Source of the DNA: Candidatus Gastranaerophilales bacterium
Lineage (GTDB): Bacteria; Cyanobacteriota; Vampirovibrionia; Gastranaerophilales; Gastranaerophilaceae
Assembly (NCBI GenBank): GCA_944323535.1
Contig: CALUSW010000002.1
Coordinates: 1-64,000, forward strand
Length of the DNA stretch: 64,000 nt
Direction of reading: 5' to 3'
Numbering within the stretch: the first letter of the stretch is position 1; each line of letters opens with the position of its first letter. A program made the position numbers and the translations under genes. This document shows positions 7,250-15,771 of this stretch, in pieces. The notes under the pieces were generated by a model. It saw only the letters and a program-made list of their open reading frames with translations. It was not told where the DNA came from and ran no database searches.

Positions 7250-8215
7250 TTATTCTCCTGACCTCCTGTCTATTAATGCATATAATGGTTGTTTATTTGA
7301 TATTGATAAATTTTTTGATAAATTATATTCGCCTTTAAATTCCATTGAGTATTGATGGGTTGCTTTATTATCATAAGTTACTTTGAATCTGTTAGTAACA
7401 ATAATGTCATTAACGAAATTTAAAGAAAGAATTGTATCCATACAATCCAGTTCTTTTTCAAGATTTTGCATTTGTGCTAATGCACTTAAAACATAACAAA
7501 AAGATACCGATATTCCGTATCTTCTGAATTCTAACACTATAGAGTCTAATGTAGGACGTATATAATAGATAAAATCATCCACATAATTAAAGTCTTTATA
7601 CATTAAAAATAAATTTTTTCTGTAATATCCTTTTTGCATAGGTTTAGAATAACTTACATTTTCAAGCAGTTTTTTATTAATACGCTGCTTCCAGATTTCT
7701 ACTTCCTGAAAGGTCAGCTCCAAATCTTCTTTTTTTCTTTTTATTTTATGTGTATGAGGCATGATTATAAACAGCAGTTTCGAATTTTCCATCGGATTTT
7801 CTATATTCATACCTGCGGCAGGTGCTGTTCTTCTTACTGTTTTTCTTTCTCTCATTCTCCTTTGTTTTATTTTTCTTGTTTCTTCTTCCTGCAGGTCAAG
7901 AACTCTGTTATATAAATTATTTACAACAAAATCAAAAGCAAATCCTAATATTAAAGAGGCACCTCCGATTATGGCAAGAGAAAAGTCAACGGATATACCG
8001 TCTACACGGTATCCTAAAGCACCTACTATTTGATATGGAATAACAAACAGCCAGTTAAATAAATAAAGCCAGTCAACTTCAAAACAGTTTAAGAACCAGA
8101 ATACGAAAGATAAAAAGGAATAAAAGAAAAATACGAAGCGAAAAAACTTTACACAGTATAGGAGCTGTGCAAAAGTATTTAATTTCGTTAATGTATCATT
8201 ATTACTATATACCAT
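7250..8215 (-). CDS. Membrane protein of unknown function
   Basis: 321 residues. Two or three hydrophobic segments lie at about residues 20-60 and 80-100, followed by a charged coiled stretch with an RRMRERKTVRR basic patch. A soluble C-terminal domain covers about residues 145-321. That domain (IRPTLDSIVLEFRRYGISVSF, then alternating helix/strand) has the look of a regulatory alpha/beta fold, but I do not recognise a family and no catalytic motif stands out. AAGGAT precedes the ATG. It lies between panC (6 nt away) and dut (2 nt away) on the same strand, so it is probably part of one operon. Confidence 0.75.
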   Translation of the reverse strand: MVYSNNDTLTKLNTFAQLLYCVKFFRFVFFFYSFLSFVFWFLNCFEVDWLYLFNWLFVIPYQIVGALGYRVDGISVDFSLAIIGGASLILGFAFDFVVNNLYNRVLDLQEEETRKIKQRRMRERKTVRRTAPAAGMNIENPMENSKLLFIIMPHTHKIKRKKEDLELTFQEVEIWKQRINKKLLENVSYSKPMQKGYYRKNLFLMYKDFNYVDDFIYYIRPTLDSIVLEFRRYGISVSFCYVLSALAQMQNLEKELDCMDTILSLNFVNDIIVTNRFKVTYDNKATHQYSMEFKGEYNLSKNLSISNKQPLYALIDRRSGE

Positions 8216-8221
8216 CTATCC

Positions 8222-9076
8222 TTAAAGAATTATATTGTCAATTAACCTCGTATTTCCCACTCTGGCTGCTATTGCAACGAGAGTATTTTTTTCTGCCTTT
8301 TGTGTTCTTATAAATGTATCATAATTTATGAATTCAAGATATTCAAGGTCTATATCTTTATCAAGAATGGAAACGGCAGTATCAAATAATATATCAACGG
8401 AAGAAATTCCCTGTTTATATAACTGCTCGATTTTATTTAAAGCTTGTGAAATAGAAAGAGCTTTTTTTCTTTCAGCTTCTGATAAATATATATTTCTGGA
8501 ACTTATTGCAAGTCCGTCTTTTTCTCTTACAATAGGGCAGCCAATAATTTTAATATTAATATTAAGGTCTTTTACCATTTTTTTTAAGATAAAAAGCTGC
8601 TGGGCATCTTTTTGCCCAAAAAATGCAAAATCAGGCTGTACAATGTTAAATAATTTTAATACAACTGTTGCTACTCCGTCAAAATGACCCGGTCTTGATT
8701 TTCCGCATAACATATCGACAACGTTATATGGAGGGCAAACATATGTTAAATTATTATTGGAAAGAAGAGTATTTTCTCCGTACATTTCGTTTGGAGCCGG
8801 AGCAAAAATTATATCAACGCCCAGAGACTGACATATATTAACATCGGACTCAAGAGTTCTGGGATATTTTTCAAAATCTTCATTTGGTCCGAATTGTATG
8901 GGATTTACAAAAATACTAACAACAACTTTATCTGCTGTTTCTTTTGCTTTCTTTATTAATGACATATGGCCTTTATGTAATGCGCCCATAGTCGGAACAA
9001 GCCCTATTGTTAATCCCTCTTTTTTCCAATTTTTAATATTTTCTTTAACATTTTCTATTTTATTTGCTAATAGCAT
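8222..9076 (-). CDS. panC: Pantothenate synthetase
   Basis: About 284 residues. Signatures include LVPTMGALHKGHMSLI (the HxGH nucleotide-binding motif), FVNPIQFGPNEDFEKYPR, and FFGQKDAQQL. It condenses pantoate and beta-alanine with ATP to give pantothenate, the step after PanB in coenzyme A synthesis. ATG 9076 puts 31 residues up to PTMG, the same as the E. coli protein as I recall it. A TTG at 9082 is better spaced from the GGAG site and would add two residues. The start overlaps the end of panB. Confidence 0.96.
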   Translation of the reverse strand: MLLANKIENVKENIKNWKKEGLTIGLVPTMGALHKGHMSLIKKAKETADKVVVSIFVNPIQFGPNEDFEKYPRTLESDVNICQSLGVDIIFAPAPNEMYGENTLLSNNNLTYVCPPYNVVDMLCGKSRPGHFDGVATVVLKLFNIVQPDFAFFGQKDAQQLFILKKMVKDLNINIKIIGCPIVREKDGLAISSRNIYLSEAERKKALSISQALNKIEQLYKQGISSVDILFDTAVSILDKDIDLEYLEFINYDTFIRTQKAEKNTLVAIAARVGNTRLIDNIIL

Positions 9077-9917
9077 ATCCAAGTTTATTTTTCTCCTCTT
9101 CCGTAAGATTAAAAGAATTTTCTTTGTGTGGAAATTGACAGTTTTTTACTTCTGCATTATATTGTGAAATTGCATTTAACATTATTTCTTTAATATTTGC
9201 ATATTGTTTAACAAATTTCGGAATATTTCCGGGGTACTTACCTAAAATATCATCAATAACAAGAACCTGCCCGTCACAGTATTTGCCTGCTCCTATTCCG
9301 ATTGTCGGGACAGATAAATTTTCGCTTATATATCTTGCGGATTCTTCCGGAACCATTTCAAGAACAATTGCAAAAGCTCCGTTATCTTCAAGTTTTTTAG
9401 CTGCATCAAGTAATTTTATTGTATTTTCATATGATTTGCCCTGAATAAGATAACCGCCGATTGTGTTTATATATTGCGGTGTAAATCCCAGATGCCCGAC
9501 AACATTAATACCTGATTGTGTTAAATGATTTACTTCTTCAAGAATAAAATCAGAGGCGCCTTCAAGTTTAACCGCTTTTGCGCCTGCCTGTATTAATTTT
9601 CCGGCATTTAATGTTGTTTGTTCTTTTGAGATATGGTAAGACAGAAAGGGTAAATCAGCAATAATCATTGCTCTTTTGACTCCTTTTGAAACTGCTTTTG
9701 TAAAAATAAGCATGTCCTCCATTGTTACATTGAGGGTTGTATCATATCCAAGTATTGTCATTCCTAAAGAATCCCCTATAAGGATAGAGTCAACTCCGCA
9801 TTCATCTATATATTTTGCCGTAGAAAAATCATATGCCGTCAGCATCGTGATTTTTTCTTTATTTTCTTTCATTTTTCTAAATGTTCTTGCTGATATAGGT
9901 TTTATTTCTTTTATCAT
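9060..9917 (-). CDS. panB: 3-methyl-2-oxobutanoate hydroxymethyltransferase
   Basis: 285 residues. Recognisable family segments are MLTAYDFSTAKYIDECGVD, ILIGDSLGM, IADLPFLSYH, AVKLEGA, VVGHLGFTPQ and TIGIGAGKYCDGQVLVIDD. It transfers a hydroxymethyl group from methylene-tetrahydrofolate to ketoisovalerate, the first committed step of pantothenate synthesis. It overlaps panC downstream, and its start is fused to the end of the YvcK gene through a TAATG overlap, so the three genes are translationally coupled. Confidence 0.96.
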   Translation of the reverse strand: MIKEIKPISARTFRKMKENKEKITMLTAYDFSTAKYIDECGVDSILIGDSLGMTILGYDTTLNVTMEDMLIFTKAVSKGVKRAMIIADLPFLSYHISKEQTTLNAGKLIQAGAKAVKLEGASDFILEEVNHLTQSGINVVGHLGFTPQYINTIGGYLIQGKSYENTIKLLDAAKKLEDNGAFAIVLEMVPEESARYISENLSVPTIGIGAGKYCDGQVLVIDDILGKYPGNIPKFVKQYANIKEIMLNAISQYNAEVKNCQFPHKENSFNLTEEEKNKLGYAISK

Positions 9918-11245
9918 TAATGTTTATCCTTCTCTTTTTTTCTGTACCAGTAATATATTATTCTGGCAAGTTTTCCCGGAGAATGCCTTACAAATGAAGA
10001 GTGTCCGTCTTCAAAACGTTTATCTTCAATAAGGTTCTTTTGTACAATTTCAATCCCCATCTTATTTATTTCGCAACTATCAACAAGAACCGGTTCGGAA
10101 CCTGCATCTTTATAGGGCGCAAGAAGATTTGCCGGTAAATCACTGTTAACAAGTACTGCATCCATAATTTTGGGATATCCGGCATGTTTAATAAGAGTTT
10201 TTATATGATCTGAAACGGTAAATCCGTCGGTTTCTCCGGGTTGTGTCATTATATTGCATACATATATTTTTTTAGCTTTTGAGTCATTTACGGCTTTTGC
10301 AATATCTTTTATAAGAAGGTTTGGAATTACACTGGTATAAAGGCTCCCCGGTCCCAGAATAATTAATTCGGCATCATGAATTGCCCATATAACATCCTCA
10401 AGCGGTTTACAATTGTCTGGTTCTGAGAATAATCTTTTTATTTTTTTCCCTGATTCCGGAATATTTGATTCCCCTTTTATAATGGTTCCGTCGTCCATTT
10501 CGGCGACTAATCTCATATCATCAAGAGTAGAAGGAAGCACCCTTCCTCTTATGGACAGTACTTTTGAAGATTCTTTAACCGCTCTTACCATATCTCCCGT
10601 AATTGAGCATAAAGCAGTGAGAAACAAATTTCCGAAACTATGTCCGGTTAAACCTTCTCCGTCTTTAAAACGGTATTGGAATAATTTAGTTACCAAATCT
10701 TCATCATCAGCAAGCGCAGTTATACAGCTTCTTATATCGCCTGGAGGCAGTACACCGAGTTCTTCCCGGAGTTTACCCGAACTTCCGCCGTCATCTCCTA
10801 CGGTAACAACAGCCGTAATGTTATTTGTTATTTTTTTTATGCCTTTCAGCATTGTTGATAATCCTGTTCCGCCGCCGATTGCAACTATTTTAGGTCCTCT
10901 GTTAAGTTTTCTTCTTCTGTATAAATCCTCTAAAACAGCATGTCTGTTTCTTTCATTTTTTACATCAAGAATAGAATAATTTGCATTCAGCCAGCCGGTA
11001 AAGAAAAATATGGCTCCCAGTGCTACAAATGACCACCCTATAATCTCTGACGGCATCATTTGTGTTATTTTCAATATCATATTTATTAATGAATAAACAG
11101 GTTTTAAATTGAAAATTATGCAAAAACCTATTGCAGCAATAACAGCGCCGGTAATCAGAAGTAAAAACCATCTTTTTATCTCCAATCCCGGAAGCAGCCA
11201 TCCTGCGTCTTTAGGCATTCTAGTAAATAACTTTTGGATTTTCAA
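9917..11245 (-). CDS. yvcK: YvcK/CofD-like gluconeogenesis factor with N-terminal membrane anchor
   Basis: 442 residues. Two hydrophobic segments at about residues 28-50 and 68-90 precede a CofD-like UPF0052 domain with the motifs IVAIGGGTGLSTMLKGIK, VTVGDDGGSSGKLR, LPPGDIRSCI and LILGPGSLYTSVIPNLL. YvcK proteins bind UDP-sugars and are linked to carbon metabolism and cell-wall synthesis in Gram-positives. The membrane-anchored form is longer than the ~320-residue soluble one. It heads the panB-panC operon. Confidence 0.9.
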   Translation of the reverse strand: MKIQKLFTRMPKDAGWLLPGLEIKRWFLLLITGAVIAAIGFCIIFNLKPVYSLINMILKITQMMPSEIIGWSFVALGAIFFFTGWLNANYSILDVKNERNRHAVLEDLYRRRKLNRGPKIVAIGGGTGLSTMLKGIKKITNNITAVVTVGDDGGSSGKLREELGVLPPGDIRSCITALADDEDLVTKLFQYRFKDGEGLTGHSFGNLFLTALCSITGDMVRAVKESSKVLSIRGRVLPSTLDDMRLVAEMDDGTIIKGESNIPESGKKIKRLFSEPDNCKPLEDVIWAIHDAELIILGPGSLYTSVIPNLLIKDIAKAVNDSKAKKIYVCNIMTQPGETDGFTVSDHIKTLIKHAGYPKIMDAVLVNSDLPANLLAPYKDAGSEPVLVDSCEINKMGIEIVQKNLIEDKRFEDGHSSFVRHSPGKLARIIYYWYRKKEKDKH

Positions 11246-11257
11246 TTTTTCTCTCCT

Positions 11258-12028
11258 CTATACCCAGCCTGATATTTCGGCTTTATTATAGTTAGGAGGT
11301 GTAGGAAGAATAATATCAACGGATTTCTTCATTAATTGCAGAATATCGGGATTTTTTGTGTCAAAATGCAATGTGTCGCATTTTACGGGCATAAACTGTC
11401 CGTTTCCGAGTTTTATTTGAGATGAAAACAAAATTGTCCTTATTCTGTTTAAAGCGTCTTCTTCATTTATATATTTCTTTGCTTCCCAATCTACATTAAA
11501 ATCTGTTGTATAAGGTTTATCTGCAAATATTTCTCTGTTTACAACTATAGATGTATCTTCTGAAATTTCATCAAGAATTTTATTATCAGCACAAGTAAAC
11601 CCTAACCATTTGTCAAATTTTTGAATTGCTTTGACAATAGCTTTAGCGAAATTTATATTTTCACTTGCTTCTTTATACATTGCACCGTGGGGTCGGACAT
11701 AATCAATTACTAAACCATAAGATTTTGCAAAAGAAGCCAGCGCACCTATTTGATATATTACAATTGCTTCTATTTCATCATCAGATAATTCCATCGGTCT
11801 GTATCCTAACCCTGAAATATCGTTGAAACCGATGTGCGCTCCGATTGTTAAATTTTTTTCTTTACACTTTTGTAAATATTCTTTTATTAATAATGGGTCT
11901 CCGGCATGGAAACCGCAGGAAATATAAACGGTACTTACATAATCAAGTAATTGCGCTTCCCTGTCATTTTTATATATACCGAAACCCTGTGCTGCATCAA
12001 TATTAAAATCAATATGTTTTGCCGGCAT
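11258..12028 (-). CDS. LamB/YcsF family protein (5-oxoprolinase subunit A-like)
   Basis: 256 residues. Family motifs are ISCGFHAGDPLLI, IGAHIGFNDISGLGYRPM and VRPHGAMYKEA. PxpA acts with PxpB and PxpC to hydrolyse 5-oxoproline, but neither partner is in the window. The usual N-terminal DLNCDMGE is replaced by DFNIDAAQ, so this is a divergent member and its substrate is uncertain. It lies 12 nt upstream of yvcK on the same strand and probably starts that operon. Confidence 0.8.
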   Translation of the reverse strand: MPAKHIDFNIDAAQGFGIYKNDREAQLLDYVSTVYISCGFHAGDPLLIKEYLQKCKEKNLTIGAHIGFNDISGLGYRPMELSDDEIEAIVIYQIGALASFAKSYGLVIDYVRPHGAMYKEASENINFAKAIVKAIQKFDKWLGFTCADNKILDEISEDTSIVVNREIFADKPYTTDFNVDWEAKKYINEEDALNRIRTILFSSQIKLGNGQFMPVKCDTLHFDTKNPDILQLMKKSVDIILPTPPNYNKAEISGWV

Positions 12029-12244
12029 AAAATTCCCTCTTAGAAAAAATATCTCTTCATTTCCTATACTACACCTATATTATATATCAATATTGTATTT
12101 AGTCCAGTTTATTACAACATCTGAATATTTATTGACAAATTAAATTTAAACATTAATAAGAAAGTAAAATTCATACATATAGAGGTATGTTGTTTTATAA
12201 AAAAATAACATAATTTTTATGTATAAATGTAAGTAGACTGTGAT

Positions 12245-12706
12245 ATGCCGTTTAGATATAGGTTACAAAAAGTATTGGATTTTAGAATCCGAAAAAAAGA
12301 AGAGCAGCTGCAGGAAGTTATTAAAGCAAAAAATGAGGTGGACAGAATACAAGGATTAATAGACGATAATAACCGGGAAATAGCAGGTGTTGTAAAAACA
12401 ATGCGAATGACTACGGATTTCAGAATGATGGACTCTTATGACAAGTATCTTAAACATCTGTACGAAAAAGGAGAAGAACTTGAAAATCAAAAAAAAGAAG
12501 CGGAAAGATTATTGGAAATAGAAAAACAAAAACTTGTTGAATGCGAAAAAGAGGTAAAAGTTTTTGAAAAACATAAAGAGAATGCTTTAGAAGCATATAA
12601 GGAAGAAGAAAAGCAGGCAGAAAACAAATTATTATCAGAAGTCGCAGTTCAGAAATATTATCAAAAAAACAAAGAAAAAAAAGAAGAAGAAGGCGAAGAT
12701 ATATAA
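12245..12706 (+). CDS. FliJ-like flagellar export chaperone
   Basis: 153 residues, almost entirely a charged coiled coil. The opening MPFRYRLQKVLDFRIRKKEE matches the FliJ start (F-x-Y-x-L-Q-x-V-L-x-x-R). FliJ is the stalk component of the flagellar type III export ATPase. It is followed 13 nt later by an unknown gene and then a rod/hook-type gene, which supports a flagellar role. There is no Shine-Dalgarno site before ATG 12245, and a TATAAA box lies at 12222-12227. FliI is not in the window. Confidence 0.75.
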   Translation: MPFRYRLQKVLDFRIRKKEEQLQEVIKAKNEVDRIQGLIDDNNREIAGVVKTMRMTTDFRMMDSYDKYLKHLYEKGEELENQKKEAERLLEIEKQKLVECEKEVKVFEKHKENALEAYKEEEKQAENKLLSEVAVQKYYQKNKEKKEEEGEDI

Positions 12707-12719
12707 AAAAGGAATATAG

Positions 12720-13358
12720 ATGAAAATAGATGTACAAAATACAAAAAAAAATATTGATAAACAGCAGGAGATTTTAGGTCAAATTCAGCCTGATGAATCT
12801 CAATTACTTACATCGGTAAATATGCCGTTTTCGGATATGCTTGCACAACAGTCAACTGATGAGCAAACTTCAAACATTATGAATAATTTATATTCATTAG
12901 GAATTGATTATAACTATGAATCAATGTTTATGAATTTTGAAGATGCAATGTTTTTTATAAATTTAACACAAAATGCTAATTTTTCCGTAGAAAATACTCA
13001 AACAGGTTCATTTCAGTCTTTACTTCAAACAGATATAGCTCAAAATGTTGTTTCGCAAAAAACGGTTGAAGTTACAAACCAGCTTGTTTCTTTAATAGAA
13101 AAGGCACAAAATACTCAAAAACCGGTTAGGATATCTTTTGATAATGACGTTTCCGTTGTTATAAAAATAGACAAACACGGAAAAATTACAGCGGAATTTA
13201 TTCCGGGAAATACTGAAGTAGAAAATTATCTTCGGAATAATATAGCTTCATTACGGCAGAAATTCGATGAGCAGAATCTTCCGTATAATGATTTATTTTA
13301 TAGACAAAACGGCAGACAAAATCGAAACAGAAATAAAAACGATAAAGGAGAAAAATAA
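12720..13358 (+). CDS. Unknown protein in flagellar-type operon
   Basis: 212 residues, rich in Gln and Asn. The first ~130 residues look disordered. A compact region at about 115-185 (PVRISFDNDVSVVIKIDKHGKITAEFIPGN, quoted in parts: PVRISFDNDVSVVIKI and HGKITAEFIPGN) ends in a basic Asn/Arg-rich tail. Placement between a FliJ-like and an FlgG-like gene, plus a structured C-terminal part after a disordered start, recalls hook-length control proteins (FliK). I see no decisive FliK motif. AAGGA precedes the ATG, and the stop overlaps the next start by 1 nt. Confidence 0.65.
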   Translation: MKIDVQNTKKNIDKQQEILGQIQPDESQLLTSVNMPFSDMLAQQSTDEQTSNIMNNLYSLGIDYNYESMFMNFEDAMFFINLTQNANFSVENTQTGSFQSLLQTDIAQNVVSQKTVEVTNQLVSLIEKAQNTQKPVRISFDNDVSVVIKIDKHGKITAEFIPGNTEVENYLRNNIASLRQKFDEQNLPYNDLFYRQNGRQNRNRNKNDKGEK

Positions 13359-14194
13359 TGCGTGACGCATTTATTAATGCTTTAAATACTCAAAAATTGA
13401 CGAGCGAATGGGTTAACGATTTATCAGAGAACCTTGTTAATGCATATACTCCCGGATATAGAGAGAAAAAATTTACTTTTAAAACCTTTTTGGACGGTTC
13501 CATTGCTGAAACCAGATTACGCAATGTCGGACAGGGAAAATCATCTCCTGGTACTTCCGATGAAAATATATTTTTAGAAGGTGCAGGATATTTTGTATTG
13601 AGAAATGACAAAGGAAGAATTGTCTATACAAGACTCGGTGAATTTAAGTTTGACGGAGAAGGCGTATATAGAAGTTCTGACGGGCAAGCCGTTCAGGGTT
13701 ATATCCTTAATGATAAAGGAGAGATTATGAACGGGGCAAAACCGGTTGATGCCGAGTCTTTTGTTGATACAGCATTTGACGGCGGCGCTGCTTCTGTTCC
13801 GACAACTAACATAAAATTATGGATAGATCCCAGCAATGGAAAATATCTCGGAAAATATGAAGAATTTGAATTTAAAGATGACGGTATATTATACGGTAAA
13901 GCAGACGGCGGGAAAATAATGACACCTTTATATAAAGTTGCAATAATTAATTTCCATAATCCTCAAATGCTTTATGAAGTTGATGACGGACAGTTTATTG
14001 AAACTGCGGAATCAGGTCGTCCTGTTGTCGGAAGAGGTGAAGTCAGAGGCGGTTTAATTGAACTTTCAAATGTTGATTTTGATGCAAATACCGCATATTA
14101 TCAACAGGCTCAGATGCAGCTGGAACTTGCAAATCAGTTGATTAAATCTCATAAACAGCTGCTTGAAAATGCAATTGAGCTTATGAGCAGCTAG
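13358..14194 (+). CDS. Flagellar hook/rod protein (FlgG/FlgE/FlgF family)
   Basis: 278 residues. The N-terminal rod signature is degenerate but recognisable: SENLVNAYTPGYREKKF in place of ANNIANVNTPGYK. The middle holds the family's FLEGAGYFVLRNDKGRIVYTR-type segment (given here as GAGYFVLRND and YTRLGEFKFD). The C-terminus ends in the typical NVDFDANTAYYQQAQMQLE...QLLENAIELM helix. It forms part of the axial rod or hook. It is close to FlgG in length (~260). A strong GGAG site precedes ATG 13358 and a terminator follows, so the three-gene operon ends here. Confidence 0.85.
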   Translation: MRDAFINALNTQKLTSEWVNDLSENLVNAYTPGYREKKFTFKTFLDGSIAETRLRNVGQGKSSPGTSDENIFLEGAGYFVLRNDKGRIVYTRLGEFKFDGEGVYRSSDGQAVQGYILNDKGEIMNGAKPVDAESFVDTAFDGGAASVPTTNIKLWIDPSNGKYLGKYEEFEFKDDGILYGKADGGKIMTPLYKVAIINFHNPQMLYEVDDGQFIETAESGRPVVGRGEVRGGLIELSNVDFDANTAYYQQAQMQLELANQLIKSHKQLLENAIELMSS

Positions 14195-14220
14195 TTGATC
14201 TTTTAATTTGGTTTGATTAA

Positions 14221-14248
14221 AAGGTTCTGCATTTGCAGAACCTTTTTT
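14221..14248 (+). terminator. Strong intrinsic terminator of the flagellar-type operon
   Basis: AAGGTTCTGC (14221-14230) and GCAGAACCTT (14235-14244) form a perfect 10-bp stem with an ATTT loop, followed by a T run. Confidence 0.92.
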
Positions 14249-14344
14249 ATATTATTCATATATTAATTTTTTTATTAAATTATCTGTTTTTAGTGGCAAA
14301 AAATATTTTGTTTTGTTTTTTTCCTGTACAAGGAGATTTTACAT

Positions 14345-15073
14345 ATGCGTATTTCTTCCGTAAACAGAAATATTTATGCCAACAAACTATATGGAATACA
14401 GTCGTCTCGAAATGCAGTTCTACAAGAGAAACTGCAGTTTCCGGATATAACAAATAAACATCAAAATAATAATTTGGTTCAGTTGCCTTTAAATACTTTA
14501 AAAGCAAATTTTTGTCCGTCTTTTGGAAAATACAGAAAAGTTGCCGATGTATATTTGAAAGACAAAGAGACAGGTGAATCAGTAAAAGCTTCTTTACAGC
14601 GTGAGTATGTCGGAGATTTTGTTTCTTTTAAACTTATGCATAGAAATGAAGAGGCAGGATATCTTGATATGGATTGCGGTGCTGTTTTCCCTGAAAATTC
14701 TTATGTCCTTCCGGAAATAGACAATGTTATTCCCAGAGTTTGTCATATACGTTCTCTTCTTGGTGATAAATATCATGGCATTGGTACAGCCTTAATAAAT
14801 GCTGCCGTTAATGAAAGCAGAAAAAACGGTGAAAAAGGCTATTTATGGCTTCAATCAGAAAAAGGTTATGCTCATTCGTTATCCAGATACCGCAGAGGTG
14901 AAAACCCGATCCCCTTTTATTATAAATTAGGTTTTAGAGCAATTGATGAAAATACCGATAAATTTATAAAGTTTTGTCTTGAAAAGTCAAAATACAGTGA
15001 ACTTCCCGATACTGCAATATTATTGCTGACTCCTGAAGCAGTGAGTAAAAATACAAAATATTTCCCGAAATAA
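14345..15073 (+). CDS. GNAT-family acetyltransferase-like protein
   Basis: 242 residues. Residues 137-151 (SLLGDKYHGIGTALI) form the acetyl-CoA-binding R/Q-x-x-G-x-G/A loop, and PIPFYYKLGFRAID near residue 194 is the typical GNAT C-terminal motif. Substrate unknown. The first ~65 residues are a low-complexity Asn-rich leader ending in CPSFGKY (residues 57-63), followed by the conserved fold. It has no hydrophobic signal peptide. A similar short leader occurs at the start of the giant protease-like gene at 18208. AGGAG lies upstream of ATG 14345. It is a single gene after a terminator. Confidence 0.75.
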   Translation: MRISSVNRNIYANKLYGIQSSRNAVLQEKLQFPDITNKHQNNNLVQLPLNTLKANFCPSFGKYRKVADVYLKDKETGESVKASLQREYVGDFVSFKLMHRNEEAGYLDMDCGAVFPENSYVLPEIDNVIPRVCHIRSLLGDKYHGIGTALINAAVNESRKNGEKGYLWLQSEKGYAHSLSRYRRGENPIPFYYKLGFRAIDENTDKFIKFCLEKSKYSELPDTAILLLTPEAVSKNTKYFPK

Positions 15074-15083
15074 GAATAACGAA

Positions 15084-15740
15084 TTAAAATCCTAAGTCTT
15101 CTCCGGTAAGAATAATTTTAATACGTTTTTGAGGATTACAAAGTCTTGTAATAACTATATGGGAGCAAATTGCTTCTTTAGAAGTGCAATCATGACATTG
15201 ACCTGTTGCGAAGCAGGGAGTTTGTCTTAATCCTGTTCCTGCCACTCTTTGCATGTTAATAGGCGCTGCTGTTTGTCTTGCTCTTTTTATTGCTTCGTCT
15301 AAAGTTGATGTAATTTTGTTCATTCCGGCTATTATAATAACACTTTTAGGACCGAACATCAAAGCAGCTGTCCTGTTGCCAATACAATCTATGTTAACCA
15401 GCTGGCCGTCTTCACTAATTGCGTTTGTACCCATTAAATAGGTATCACAGAAAAGAGCTTTTTTGAGCATTTCCATTTTTTCTTCCGGATTTTGAGCTGT
15501 ATCGCGGTTGATAACCTTATATTCATTTTTTAAAATATAGTCGATTAGTCCGGATTCTACTATTGACATTGAACCGCCCCAGGAAATTGTGTCACTGAGG
15601 GGAATCAGTTCAACAGCTTTTCTAAGGGCATCTTCTTTACTTTCTGCATAATATGCATCAAAATATCTTTTCTTAAGATTTAGTATAATTTTTTCGCTTA
15701 ATTTTTCATTTCTTTTTAATATATAAATATTCTGTCCCAT
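15084..15740 (-). CDS. LUD-domain protein (DUF162, LutC-like)
   Basis: 218 residues. The LUD fold is indicated by TISWGGSMSIVESGL, CDTYLMGTNAISEDGQLVN, and KSVIIIAGMNKI. The last ~40 residues add a cysteine cluster (CFATGQCHDCTSKEAIC) as in stand-alone LUD proteins of anaerobes, suggesting metal binding. LutC-type proteins take part in lactate utilisation, but no lutA/lutB partner is nearby and the substrate is unknown. It converges on the GNAT gene. Confidence 0.85.
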   Translation of the reverse strand: MGQNIYILKRNEKLSEKIILNLKKRYFDAYYAESKEDALRKAVELIPLSDTISWGGSMSIVESGLIDYILKNEYKVINRDTAQNPEEKMEMLKKALFCDTYLMGTNAISEDGQLVNIDCIGNRTAALMFGPKSVIIIAGMNKITSTLDEAIKRARQTAAPINMQRVAGTGLRQTPCFATGQCHDCTSKEAICSHIVITRLCNPQKRIKIILTGEDLGF

Positions 15741-15771
15741 ATCAAATCTCCGCTAATCAAATATTATCATA

